Shown here piece by piece: positions 1 to 7,434 of a DNA stretch of 29,434 nucleotides. The position numbers and the translations under genes were made by a program. Under the pieces are notes generated by a model. The model searched no databases. It had not been told where the DNA came from and saw only the letters and a list, made by a program, of their open reading frames with translations. The stretch is from Methylotenera_A sp031379885 (lineage in GTDB: Bacteria > Pseudomonadota > Gammaproteobacteria > Burkholderiales > Methylophilaceae): NCBI GenBank assembly GCA_031379885.1, contig JANNFN010000085.1:1-29434 (forward strand), read 5' to 3'. The first letter of the stretch is position 1. The number at the start of each line of letters is the position of its first letter.

Positions 1-206
1 CGAATTGCGCCTAATGCCTCGTTACCAAATAAAATCTTGCGGATTTAATATAACCAAATGCGGCCATCGACCGGGATAAATTTTAAACGACTCGCTAAAT
101 CTTTAATGTCAGGATAGTCAGCGTCTGACAATTGGCTTACAAAGTTTAGCTGCAAGCTTTCGGCTTTAGTATTACGTTTCGCAGCGTTTTTTTCTTTAAC
201 ATTCAT
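1..206 (-). pseudogene. DmpR/XylR-type sigma-54 activator, N-terminal part, broken by in-frame TAA
   Basis: Reading leftward from ATG at 206, the frame encodes 53 residues and then TAA at 47-45, and stays open to the window edge. The stretch DIKDLASRLKF...DGRIWLY followed by (stop)IRKILFGNEALGAI lines up without gaps with the start of the XylR_N sensory domain of DmpR (DFKDLTNLIHF...EGKIWLGEQRMLL, recalled from memory). The stop falls exactly on the Glu after IWLG. Such proteins bind phenols through this domain and activate a sigma-54 promoter. The gene is divergent from the phenol hydroxylase operon, the usual place for this regulator. Alignment continuing across the stop points to a nonsense mutation, or a sequencing error, rather than a short real gene. 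The AAA+ and DNA-binding domains lie outside the window. No good ribosome site is seen before 206. Confidence 0.72.
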
Positions 207-218
207 TTTTATTTAAAC

Positions 219-273
219 CATTAAATTAATCATTTAATGAAATTTTATACTGATTTTTCATTAAATAGTGAAA
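219..273. promoter_or_regulatory. Candidate upstream activator site (overlapping inverted repeats)
   Basis: This AT-rich patch carries CATTAAA (219-225) facing TTTAATG (233-239), the palindrome TCATTTAATGA (230-240), and TTTCA-N8-TGAAA (256-273). It lies about 145-200 bp upstream of the -24/-12 promoter and just upstream of the regulator start, where DmpR/XylR-type enhancer sites normally sit. The match to the known TTGAT-type XylR/DmpR boxes is poor, so the assignment rests on position and symmetry. Confidence 0.33.
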
Positions 274-415
274 TATGTTTATGTTGAAAAAGTTGATAGG
301 CAGATTTAAACTGAACCATCCCAGTGCGTATGCATTTTTTATAGCACTTGAAAGGTGCATGTTTACATAGTGTTAGCAGAAAATGAAATAAAATATTAAA
401 TATACTGGTGCTGTG

Positions 416-431
416 TGGCACATTTGTTGCT
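416..431 (+). promoter_or_regulatory. Sigma-54 (-24/-12) promoter of the phenol hydroxylase operon
   Basis: TGGCAC at 416-421, five bases, then TTGCT at 427-431 match the RpoN consensus TGGCAC-N5-TTGCW exactly, with GG and GC 12 bases apart. The predicted transcription start is near 442, leaving about a 40-base leader before dmpK. Phenol hydroxylase operons are classically RpoN-dependent and switched on by DmpR-type activators, and such a gene (here interrupted) lies just to the left. Confidence 0.88.
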
Positions 432-481
432 AATTGTAATTAATATGTAACAAAACAATGTATACAAAGTAATCGCAGATT

Positions 482-706
482 ATGAAAATAATGGACACAA
501 ATAAGCGTTGGGTGAATGTACTTAGAAGAACCGAAAACGGTTTTGTGGAGTTCGAGTTTTTTGTTTCTGATGCAGATTTGTGCATTGAGCTGATTTTGCC
601 TGAGGCAGCGTTTAAAGAGTTTTGCCTTAATAATCACATTGTTGTAGAAGAATCTATTAGTAGTGTTAGCAAAGAGCACAACGGGCTGCTAAAGCTGGTG
701 AAGTGA
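482..706 (+). CDS. dmpK: Phenol hydroxylase assembly protein (DmpK family)
   Basis: A 74-residue acidic protein. The core RTENGFVEFEFFVSDADL, then LILPEAAFKEFC, is the DmpK/PhcK/TomA0 family signature. In Pseudomonas CF600, DmpK is not needed for catalysis but helps put iron into the diiron oxygenase. It is the first gene after the sigma-54 promoter and directly precedes the oxygenase beta subunit. The start is uncertain: ATG at 482 and ATG at 491 are in frame and neither has a clear Shine-Dalgarno sequence. Confidence 0.88.
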   Translation: MKIMDTNKRWVNVLRRTENGFVEFEFFVSDADLCIELILPEAAFKEFCLNNHIVVEESISSVSKEHNGLLKLVK

Positions 707-768
707 ATACAAAAAGGCTTAGCAAAAAAGCTTAAATAATGATAATTAGTTTTTAGGAGGAGCAGTAG

Positions 769-1764
769 ATGCAAGTCGATATTAAGAGCTTAAGCATTAA
801 GCCCTTACGCAACACGTTTGATCAAGTGGTGCGTTTTACGGGTAGTGACAAATCGGCTTCTCGTTATTTAGAGGCTACGATTGGCGTTCAGCCCGAAGTC
901 AATTTTCACTATAAACCACTTTGGTCAAAAAATCGTGATCTTTACGATAAAGAGAACACCCTTATTGTTATGAGTGATTGGTATCGCTTGCTCGACCCGC
1001 GTCAATACTACTATGGCGCATGGACAATCGCCCGCAGCAAGCAACAGGATGCGGCTGAGCGCAATTTTTCCTTCGTCGAAAAGCGCAATATGCTTGAAGC
1101 CATACCAGCAGATTTGCGCGATAAAATTATCACTACATTTTTGCCGCTGCGCCATATGGAATACGCGGCTAATCTTAACAATACATATATGTCGGCTTAC
1201 GGTTATGGCGTTTCAATTACGCAAGCCGCTTCGATGTGCGCAATGGATAGGCTGGGAATCGCGCAATACATTACTCGCATAGGTTTGATGTTAGATGGCA
1301 ATTCTGGCGATACGCTTAAAACGGCTAAAGCGGCTTGGCAAAACAGCCCTGCTTGGCAACCGATGCGCGAGCTTACCGAAAACATGCTGACGACTGAAGA
1401 TTGGTTCGAGTTGTTTGTCGCGCAAAATATTGTGTTGGATGGTTTGGTGTATCCGCTGATGTATCAATCTTTTGGCGATTTAACAAGCGCGTCTGGCCAA
1501 ACCAGCTTTGCCATGATGACGGAATTTATGAGCGAATGGTTTGATGAGCATGTGCGTTGGACAGATAACATTATAAAAGTAGCCGCTGCGGAATCGGATA
1601 GCAATAAAGCGCAGCTGGGAAAATGGATTCAACAATGGCAACCACAAATTTTGCAAGCCTTGCAACCTGTGGCGCAGCAGGCGTTGGGCAGCGCAGCACA
1701 AGCGGGCTTAGATGCAGCGGTAGCGCACTTGTCAGCGCGGCTTAACAAAGTCGGCATTAATTAG
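769..1764 (+). CDS. dmpL: Phenol hydroxylase, oxygenase beta subunit (DmpL)
   Basis: A 331-residue protein, the same size class as DmpL/TomA1. Typical segments are WYRLLDPRQYYYGAWTIAR, the LEAIP...LPLRHMEYAANLNN region, and WFELFVAQNIVLDGLVYPLMY. It is the ferritin-like beta partner of the (alpha-beta-gamma)2 hydroxylase and has lost the diiron ligands held by the alpha subunit. AGGAGG about 10 bases before ATG 769 is the strongest ribosome site in the operon. It is followed by dmpM after 36 bp that contain a short tandem repeat. Confidence 0.95.
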   Translation: MQVDIKSLSIKPLRNTFDQVVRFTGSDKSASRYLEATIGVQPEVNFHYKPLWSKNRDLYDKENTLIVMSDWYRLLDPRQYYYGAWTIARSKQQDAAERNFSFVEKRNMLEAIPADLRDKIITTFLPLRHMEYAANLNNTYMSAYGYGVSITQAASMCAMDRLGIAQYITRIGLMLDGNSGDTLKTAKAAWQNSPAWQPMRELTENMLTTEDWFELFVAQNIVLDGLVYPLMYQSFGDLTSASGQTSFAMMTEFMSEWFDEHVRWTDNIIKVAAAESDSNKAQLGKWIQQWQPQILQALQPVAQQALGSAAQAGLDAAVAHLSARLNKVGIN

Positions 1765-1790
1765 AAAACGCTAGTTTAGAAAACACTAAG
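1761..1790 (+). repeat. Short tandem duplication overlapping the dmpL stop
   Basis: Two 15-base units, TTAGAAAACGCTAGT (1761-1775) and TTAGAAAACACTAAG (1776-1790), differ at three positions. The first unit contains the dmpL TAG, and the second runs into the dmpM ribosome site (AAGGA). Confidence 0.7.
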
Positions 1791-1800
1791 GAAAAACACA

Positions 1801-2073
1801 ATGTCTGACAAAATGGTTTTTTTGGCCTTGCAAGACAACGAAGATGCGCGCCCGATTCGGGAGGCGATTGAGGCGGATAACCCGCTGGCAGTTATCTCGC
1901 AATACCCAGGCGTTTATAAAATTGATGCCCCAGGTCGTTTAGTTGTTAATCGTGAGAGTGTAGAAGAGCGCTTAGGCCGCGCTTGGAATCCGCAAGACAT
2001 TCACCTTTTGCTAGTGTCACTTTCAGGAAACATTGATGAAACCGAAGATTACTTTGCGCTAGAGCGCACTTAA
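1801..2073 (+). CDS. dmpM: Phenol hydroxylase coupling/regulatory protein (DmpM)
   Basis: A 90-residue cofactor-free effector protein of the MmoB/DmpM family, recognised by VFLALQDNEDARPIREAIEAD, the QYPGVYKIDAPGRLVVNR segment, and the C-terminal LLVSLSGNIDETEDYFAL. Family members dock on the hydroxylase near the diiron site and are needed for efficient, coupled turnover. Length equals that of DmpM. AAGGA lies upstream of ATG 1801. It stands between the beta (dmpL) and alpha (dmpN) subunit genes as in Pseudomonas. Confidence 0.95.
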   Translation: MSDKMVFLALQDNEDARPIREAIEADNPLAVISQYPGVYKIDAPGRLVVNRESVEERLGRAWNPQDIHLLLVSLSGNIDETEDYFALERT

Positions 2074-2094
2074 TTTAACTATAGGAATAACGCG

Positions 2095-3612
2095 ATGGAA
2101 CAAGCCAAAAAAATGAACATGAAGGATAAGTACAACGCCATGACTGGCGATTTGGGATGGGATTTTTCTTATAAAACAGAAGCCGAAATATTCCCACTAT
2201 CCGATTTTGAGGGAATCAAAATTGAGGATTGGAGCAAATGGCAAGACCCATTTCGTCTCACTATGGATGCTTACTGGAAATATCAAGGTGAGAAAGAGCG
2301 CAAGCTGTATGCGGTGATTGATGCGTTTGCCCAGAATAATGCACATCTGGGTGTGACCGATGCGCGCTATATCAATGCCTTGAAAATATTTCTGACTGCT
2401 GTGACGCCCTTGGAATATGCTGCACATCGTGGTTTTGCATTGGCTGGTCGTGCGCTTCCTGGCGTTGGCGCGCAAGTGGCCTCGCAGATGCAATCCATCG
2501 ATGAGCTGCGCCATGCGCAAACACAGTTGCACACTATCAGTCAGTACAACAAATATTTTGACGGCTTACATGACCCTTTCCATATGTACGATCGTGTGTG
2601 GTATTTGTCTGTACCAAAATCTTATTTTGAAGATGCAGCGTCGGCTGGACCATTTGAATTTATCACTGCAATTTCCTTTTCTTTTGAGTACGTGCTTACC
2701 AATTTGCTATTCATGCCTTTTATGTCTGGTGCGGCCTACAACGGCGATATGGCAACGGTGAATTTCGGCTTTTCTGCCCAGTCGGATGAATCACGCCACA
2801 TGACGCTAGGTTTGGAAGTGATTAAGTTTATGCTGGAACAGCATCCTGACAATTTGCCGATTATCCAACGCTGGATTGACAAATATTTCTGGCGCGGCTA
2901 TCGCTTGCTTGGCATTGTTGGAATGATGATGGATTACATGTTGCCTAAGCGCGTGATGTCGTGGAAAGAAGGCTGGGAAATGTATTTCGAGCAAAATGGC
3001 AAAATGTTATTTGACGATTTGGCCCGCTATGGCATTACCATGCCTAAGTTCTGGGAACAATCAGTCGAGGAGAAGGAACATCTTACCCATAAATTGTGGC
3101 TAACATTCTATGGTTATGGTCATGCAGCGGCTTTCCACACATGGATTCCAGAGGACTCAGAACTTGATTGGCTGTCAGAAAAATACCCTAACACTTTCGA
3201 TAAATACTACCGCCCAAGATTGGTTTATTTACGCGAACAAGAAAAAGCAGGTAAGCGTTTTTACAATCCTAGTTTGCCGCAGCTTTGCCAAACCTGCCAA
3301 ATTCCAATGGTGTACACCGATCCCAAGAACCCAACCCAACGCGTGTATCGCGAGTCGATATACAAGGGTGATAGATTCCACTTTTGCTCGGACGCTTGCA
3401 AAGAAATTTTTGACCATGAGCCAGAGAAAATTTCACAAGCTTGGCTACCACCGCACCAAATCTTTCAAGGTAATTGCGGCGGCGCGACGATTCCTGATGT
3501 GCTTAAGCACTATCACTTTAGCGAAAATGATGGAGGAGAGTTCCTGCATTCGCGCGACAACGCGAACTGGAATTTGTGGAAAGGCTTAACCCCAGATGAA
3601 GAAGCCGCTTAA
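2095..3612 (+). CDS. dmpN: Phenol hydroxylase, oxygenase alpha subunit with diiron centre (DmpN)
   Basis: A 505-residue catalytic subunit hydroxylating phenol to catechol. The four-helix diiron ligands are visible: Glu107 in PLEYAAH, Glu137/His140 in DELRH, Glu198 in FSFEYVL, and Glu232/His235 in DESRH. The C-terminal part carries a YHS-like Cys module, CQTC near residue 400 and CSDAC about 40 residues later, typical of the bacterial multicomponent monooxygenase alpha chain. Order and spacing (dmpM 22 bp upstream, dmpO 14 bp downstream) support co-translation. No missing ligand or frameshift is seen. Toluene/benzene monooxygenase alpha chains are the nearest alternative, but the neighbouring K, O and P subunits argue for the phenol hydroxylase branch. 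Confidence 0.96.
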   Translation: MEQAKKMNMKDKYNAMTGDLGWDFSYKTEAEIFPLSDFEGIKIEDWSKWQDPFRLTMDAYWKYQGEKERKLYAVIDAFAQNNAHLGVTDARYINALKIFLTAVTPLEYAAHRGFALAGRALPGVGAQVASQMQSIDELRHAQTQLHTISQYNKYFDGLHDPFHMYDRVWYLSVPKSYFEDAASAGPFEFITAISFSFEYVLTNLLFMPFMSGAAYNGDMATVNFGFSAQSDESRHMTLGLEVIKFMLEQHPDNLPIIQRWIDKYFWRGYRLLGIVGMMMDYMLPKRVMSWKEGWEMYFEQNGKMLFDDLARYGITMPKFWEQSVEEKEHLTHKLWLTFYGYGHAAAFHTWIPEDSELDWLSEKYPNTFDKYYRPRLVYLREQEKAGKRFYNPSLPQLCQTCQIPMVYTDPKNPTQRVYRESIYKGDRFHFCSDACKEIFDHEPEKISQAWLPPHQIFQGNCGGATIPDVLKHYHFSENDGGEFLHSRDNANWNLWKGLTPDEEAA

Positions 3613-3626
3613 AAAAGGAGATAAAT

Positions 3627-3989
3627 ATGGCAGTTAAAGCAGCTTACGAAAACTATAGCGGACCAAATCGCGATGCGGTTGAAAACTTTCATGGCAATCA
3701 GCTTGTATATATTGGCTGGGATGAACACATGATGTTTGCTTGCCCAGGGGCTTTTCCATTGCCCCCGCAAATGCCGTTTGGCGCGCTAGTGAAAGACGTA
3801 GTGCCTGGGGCATTTTCACAGCATCCAGACTTTGCAAACATCGACTGGAATAAGGTTGAGTGGTTGCTAGATGGCAATGCATTCAAGCCCACTTTAGATA
3901 AAAGTTTGGCAGATAACGGCGTGAATCATAAATCTTTGATTCGTATGATTACGCCTGGCCTTAATGGCATCAACAATTCTGGGTTTTAA
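3627..3989 (+). CDS. dmpO: Phenol hydroxylase, oxygenase gamma subunit (DmpO)
   Basis: A 120-residue small subunit recognised by the N-terminal VYIGWDEHMMFACPGAFPLP motif and the PFGALV...HPDFANIDW segment of the DmpO/TomA4 family. It forms part of the hydroxylase dimer and has no known cofactor. AAGGAG sits seven bases before ATG 3627. Length agrees with the family. Confidence 0.94.
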   Translation: MAVKAAYENYSGPNRDAVENFHGNQLVYIGWDEHMMFACPGAFPLPPQMPFGALVKDVVPGAFSQHPDFANIDWNKVEWLLDGNAFKPTLDKSLADNGVNHKSLIRMITPGLNGINNSGF

Positions 3990-3997
3990 GGGCTATC

Positions 3998-5062
3998 ATG
4001 ACGTATCGATTGACCATTGAACCTTTAAGTCATGCTGTTGAGGTGGAGGAAAGCCAAACGCTTTTGGATGCTGCTTTGCGTAATGGCGTTTATCTGCCAC
4101 ATGCCTGTTTGCATGGGTTGTGTGGCACATGCAAAGTACAGGTACTGGAAGGTGAAGTGGATCATGGCGAAGCTTCGCCATTCGCGTTGATGGATTTTGA
4201 GCGTGATGAAGGAAAATGCCTTGCTTGCGTCGCGACAGCGCTGAGCGATTTAGTCATAGAGGCGGATATTGACGAAGAGCCCGATGCTGAAATGCACCCG
4301 ATGCAAGATTTTGAAGGTACGGTGACAGCGCTGGTGGATTTAACGCCAACGGCCAAAGGCGTTTTTATTGAGCTCGATGGCGACGGCATCAATTTCCAAG
4401 CAGGTCAGTACGTTAATCTGCATGTACCTGGGGTTGACTTGCCACGCGCATTTTCTCTAGCTAACAAGCCTAGTGAAAAGCGCCGTATCGAACTTAATAT
4501 TCGCCATGTAGCTGGCGGCCAAGCAACAGAATATATTCATAACAACCTTAAAGTGGGCGATAAACTCAAACTTAATGGTCCTTATGGCAGGTTTTTTGTA
4601 CGCCGCTCTGCACCAGAAAAGTTTTTATTTTTGGCGGGCGGTACAGGGCTGTCGAGTCCGAAAGCGATGATTTTAGATTTGCTTGAAAAAAATGAAAGCC
4701 GTGACATTACCTTGGTTTATGGCGCACGTAATCGCGCAGAATTATACGACGATAGTCTGTTTTTGGATTTGGCAGCAAAACACGCCAATTTTACGTATTT
4801 GCCTACCTTGTCTCAACCTGATGTAAGTGATAACTGGGATGGCGAAACAGGTTATGTGCATGATGCAGCAAGTAAGTATTTTGGCGGTGATTTCCGTAAT
4901 CATAAAGCTTATATGTGCGGACCACCGGGGATGATTGATGCGTGCATCACCGCCTTGATTCGCGGGCGTTTGTTTGAGCGTGATATGTACATGGAGAAGT
5001 TTATATCTGCTGCTGATACAGACTCAGCTGCACGACGCAGCCCTTTATTTAAAGCGATTTAA
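3998..5062 (+). CDS. dmpP: Phenol hydroxylase reductase, [2Fe-2S]/FAD/NAD(P)H (DmpP)
   Basis: A 354-residue electron-transfer component moving electrons from NADH to the diiron centre. The N-terminal plant-type ferredoxin domain has Cys37, Cys42, Cys45 and Cys77 (ACLHGLCGTC...CLAC). The FAD domain shows RAFSLANKP near residue 150. The nucleotide-binding domain shows LAGGTGLSSPKAM and, near the C-terminus, MCGPPGMIDACI. All cofactor motifs are intact. It starts eight bases after dmpO with a weak ribosome site, so translational coupling is likely. The stop is two bases from the proposed dmpQ start. Confidence 0.95.
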   Translation: MTYRLTIEPLSHAVEVEESQTLLDAALRNGVYLPHACLHGLCGTCKVQVLEGEVDHGEASPFALMDFERDEGKCLACVATALSDLVIEADIDEEPDAEMHPMQDFEGTVTALVDLTPTAKGVFIELDGDGINFQAGQYVNLHVPGVDLPRAFSLANKPSEKRRIELNIRHVAGGQATEYIHNNLKVGDKLKLNGPYGRFFVRRSAPEKFLFLAGGTGLSSPKAMILDLLEKNESRDITLVYGARNRAELYDDSLFLDLAAKHANFTYLPTLSQPDVSDNWDGETGYVHDAASKYFGGDFRNHKAYMCGPPGMIDACITALIRGRLFERDMYMEKFISAADTDSAARRSPLFKAI

Positions 5063-5063
5063 T

Positions 5064-5381
5064 GTGCGCGAAGCTTTTGAGAAACATGCGGTTTTGGTAA
5101 TTGAAACTAGAGAAAAGTATTTGTGCGGGAGTGCAGAAACGTTATTAGAAGGTATGGCACGTATAGGACGTAAATGTATTCCAGTCGGTTGTGTGAATGG
5201 TGGTTGCGGGGTGTGTAAAGTGGCTATTGTGAAAGGGAATGTGCGCAAGTGCGGTCCAATGAGTCGTGTTCATGTCTCAGAAGAAGAAGAGTTGCAGGGG
5301 ATTCTGCTGGCCTGCCGAGCCATGCCGATGAGTGCAATAGAGTTAGAAGTAATTGGAAAAATGAAAAAATCAATTTGGTAG
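5064..5381 (+). CDS. dmpQ: Plant-type [2Fe-2S] ferredoxin (DmpQ/XylT family)
   Basis: About 105 residues from a GTG at 5064, one base after the dmpP stop. The frame is open further upstream inside dmpP, but that part is not ferredoxin-like, so the downstream GTG is preferred. Cys ligands lie in CIPVGCVNGGCGVC (C-x4-C-x2-C) with a distal Cys in LACRAMP. XylT/DmpQ-type ferredoxins reduce and reactivate catechol 2,3-dioxygenase after its iron is oxidised, which fits the position immediately before dmpB. No good ribosome site is seen, so coupling to dmpP is assumed. Confidence 0.85.
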   Translation: MREAFEKHAVLVIETREKYLCGSAETLLEGMARIGRKCIPVGCVNGGCGVCKVAIVKGNVRKCGPMSRVHVSEEEELQGILLACRAMPMSAIELEVIGKMKKSIW

Positions 5382-5415
5382 ATAACTATAAAACGTTATA
5401 ACTGGGAGATAAAAA

Positions 5416-6360
5416 ATGGGCGTGATGAGAATTGGGCATATCAGCATTAAAGTGATGAATATGGCGGAAGCGCTAAAGCATTACGAAAGTGTGATTGGTA
5501 TGAAGGTGACACATACTGATGCTGCTGGAAATGTATATTTAAAATGTTGGGATGAATGGGATAAGTATTCAGTCATTTTAACGCCATCAAATCAGGCAGG
5601 GTTTAATCACGTTGCCTATAAAGTTACGGATGATTTCGCATTGGTAAGCTTGACACAAAAAGTGCGCGATTACGGCATTGCAGTAGAAGAGTTGCCTGCT
5701 GGCAGCTTGCCTAGTTGTGGGCGAATGGTGAAATTTAATATGCCAAGCGGTCATGAAATGCGCTTGTTTGCAGAAAAAGATATTCTCGGCACTGATGTTG
5801 GCTCTACCAACCCAGACCCTTGGCCAGACGATTTGCGCGGCGCTGGGGCACATTGGTTAGACCATTGTTTATTGATGTGCGAAATGGATCCTGAGCGCGG
5901 TATCAACACGGTGGTCGATAATAAGCAATTTTTTATCAAGGCGTTGAATTTCTTTGAGACCGAGCAAGTGGTAGTGGGTCCAAATGGTTCGATTCAAATC
6001 GCTTGTTTCTTGTCACACTCCAGCAAGCCACACGACATTGCATTTGTGGCTGCGCCTACATCCGGTTTCCACCACCTCTCATTCTTCTTGGACTCTTGGC
6101 ATGACATTCTAAAAGCGGGTGATGTGATGGCGAAAAATCGCACGCGCATTGACGTGGCTCCAACGCGTCATGGCATTACGCGTGGCGAAACCATTTACTT
6201 CTTTGATCCGTCAGGTAATCGGAATGAAACTTTTGCTGGCTTGGGTTATCAAGCGCAGCGGGATAAACCAGTGATTACGTGGACGGAAGATCAAGTTGGA
6301 CGCGCTATTTTTTACCACACAGGTGAGCTGGTAGAGAGTTTTACCACCGTGTATACCTGA
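5416..6360 (+). CDS. dmpB: Catechol 2,3-dioxygenase (extradiol ring cleavage)
   Basis: A 314-residue vicinal oxygen chelate enzyme opening catechol to 2-hydroxymuconic semialdehyde. Two glyoxalase-like modules are seen, with Fe(II) ligands His150 (LDHCLL), His220 (FHHLSF) and Glu271 (GNRNE). Active-site His206, His252 and Tyr261 match His199, His246 and Tyr255 of Pseudomonas XylE. It differs from XylE by roughly ten extra residues after LDHCLL (CEMDPERGINTVVDNK), as in the betaproteobacterial branch exemplified by TbuE; that subgroup call is from memory. GGGAG precedes ATG 5416. It is the last gene of the first operon and converges with the LysR gene, leaving no room for a terminator. Confidence 0.95.
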   Translation: MGVMRIGHISIKVMNMAEALKHYESVIGMKVTHTDAAGNVYLKCWDEWDKYSVILTPSNQAGFNHVAYKVTDDFALVSLTQKVRDYGIAVEELPAGSLPSCGRMVKFNMPSGHEMRLFAEKDILGTDVGSTNPDPWPDDLRGAGAHWLDHCLLMCEMDPERGINTVVDNKQFFIKALNFFETEQVVVGPNGSIQIACFLSHSSKPHDIAFVAAPTSGFHHLSFFLDSWHDILKAGDVMAKNRTRIDVAPTRHGITRGETIYFFDPSGNRNETFAGLGYQAQRDKPVITWTEDQVGRAIFYHTGELVESFTTVYT

Positions 6361-6361
6361 T

Positions 6362-7264
6362 TTAGGTGATGAGTTTGAGTTTGCCACTGCGCAGCATATG
6401 CACAGCTTCTAAAAAAGCGAGTAACGCTGGGGAGTTATTGTCGGCTCGATATACACAACTCAAATCTACCTTAGCTTCTTTTGAGTCTAGCAAATGGTAG
6501 CGAACATTGGATAAGCGCAGGCTGATTGCTGATTCTGGCACGATTGCTATACCCAGCCCTGCAGAGATTAAAGCGATTGCCGTGAAGATGTCTTCTACAT
6601 CATGCACCACGTTAGGCGTAAATCCAGCATTGGTACAAAGCATGATGACGTTATCAGCAAAAGAGGGGCGCACGTTGTTTGGAAACAAAATAAATGGCTG
6701 GTCCACAAGATCTTTTACCTCGATTGTTTGATTGTTTGCAAACGGATGATCTTTGTGAAGCGCGACGTAAAGGTCTTCAATCATCACCGTTTCCACGGCC
6801 AAATCTGGCACAGATGGATAGATGCGATTAAAACCGATATCGAGATGTTTTTCGCGGACACCTTCAATTTGTTGCGTTTTGGTGGTGTTTTGCAAAGAGA
6901 TGACGATGTCGGGATGCGTTTTGCGAAGCTCGATAAGTAAAGTGGGAATAACACTTATCGTAGAAGAGCCAAAAATTCCAATATCGAGTCGGCCAATCTG
7001 ACCTTGATGTGCAAGTTTTGTTTTATTGACGGCTTGGTCAGCTAAAGCAACAATTTTGCGCGCTTCATCTAAAAATATACTGCCGGCTTGTGTAAGCGCT
7101 ACACCACGTGTTGAGCGGTCAAACAGCGTAACGCCGATAGAGTGTTCTAGCTGCTGAATATGGCGTGTAAGCGGCGGTTGCGAGATGTTGAGCTGGCTGG
7201 CGGCACGCGTGTAATTTAGCTCGGTGGCGAGCGCTAAAAAATAGCGTATTTGTCTTAAATCCAT
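6362..7264 (-). CDS. LysR-family regulator, BenM/CatR-like
   Basis: A 300-residue regulator. The N-terminal helix-turn-helix is MDLRQIRYFLALATELNYTR, then AASQLNISQPPLTRHIQQLE. The effector-binding domain contains PFILFPNNVRPSFAD and LGIAIVPES, closest by eye to the BenM/CatM/CbnR group that senses muconate-type or aromatic acid ligands. The usual target spacing ATAC-N7-GTAT occurs 36 bp before its start, between it and the divergent ycf48-like gene. That suggests autoregulation and control of the transport cassette. Which metabolite it senses here is unknown, since the window holds no ortho-cleavage gene. Confidence 0.9.
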   Translation of the reverse strand: MDLRQIRYFLALATELNYTRAASQLNISQPPLTRHIQQLEHSIGVTLFDRSTRGVALTQAGSIFLDEARKIVALADQAVNKTKLAHQGQIGRLDIGIFGSSTISVIPTLLIELRKTHPDIVISLQNTTKTQQIEGVREKHLDIGFNRIYPSVPDLAVETVMIEDLYVALHKDHPFANNQTIEVKDLVDQPFILFPNNVRPSFADNVIMLCTNAGFTPNVVHDVEDIFTAIALISAGLGIAIVPESAISLRLSNVRYHLLDSKEAKVDLSCVYRADNNSPALLAFLEAVHMLRSGKLKLIT

Positions 7265-7299
7265 CGCTGTGGCTCAAAGTTAAGGAGTTGAGCTTATTT

Positions 7300-7314
7300 A
7301 TACCATAATAGTAT
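7300..7314. promoter_or_regulatory. LysR operator, ATAC-N7-GTAT
   Basis: ATAC (7300-7303) and GTAT (7311-7314) form the perfect T-N11-A dyad bound by BenM/CatM/CbnR-type LysR proteins. A partial second half-site, GTAT at 7332-7335, lies 21 bases further, about two helical turns, resembling the paired recognition/activation sites of this family. The location between the divergent LysR gene and the 7435 gene fits. Confidence 0.7.
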
Positions 7315-7434
7315 CAATCACACAAATAATAGTATTAGACGGCATAACTTTGCTTAAGTAATATTCCTGTAACAAATTGTAACGACAAATAAAAAAAGTT
7401 TTACTGCTTGATTTTGGGGTGAGGGTAAAGAAGT

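Noticed and set aside
402..416. ATAC-N7-GTGT next to the sigma-54 promoter, a possible second LysR site
   Set aside because: The key A of the T-N11-A dyad is replaced by G and it overlaps the -24 element; in AT-rich DNA a near match is expected by chance.
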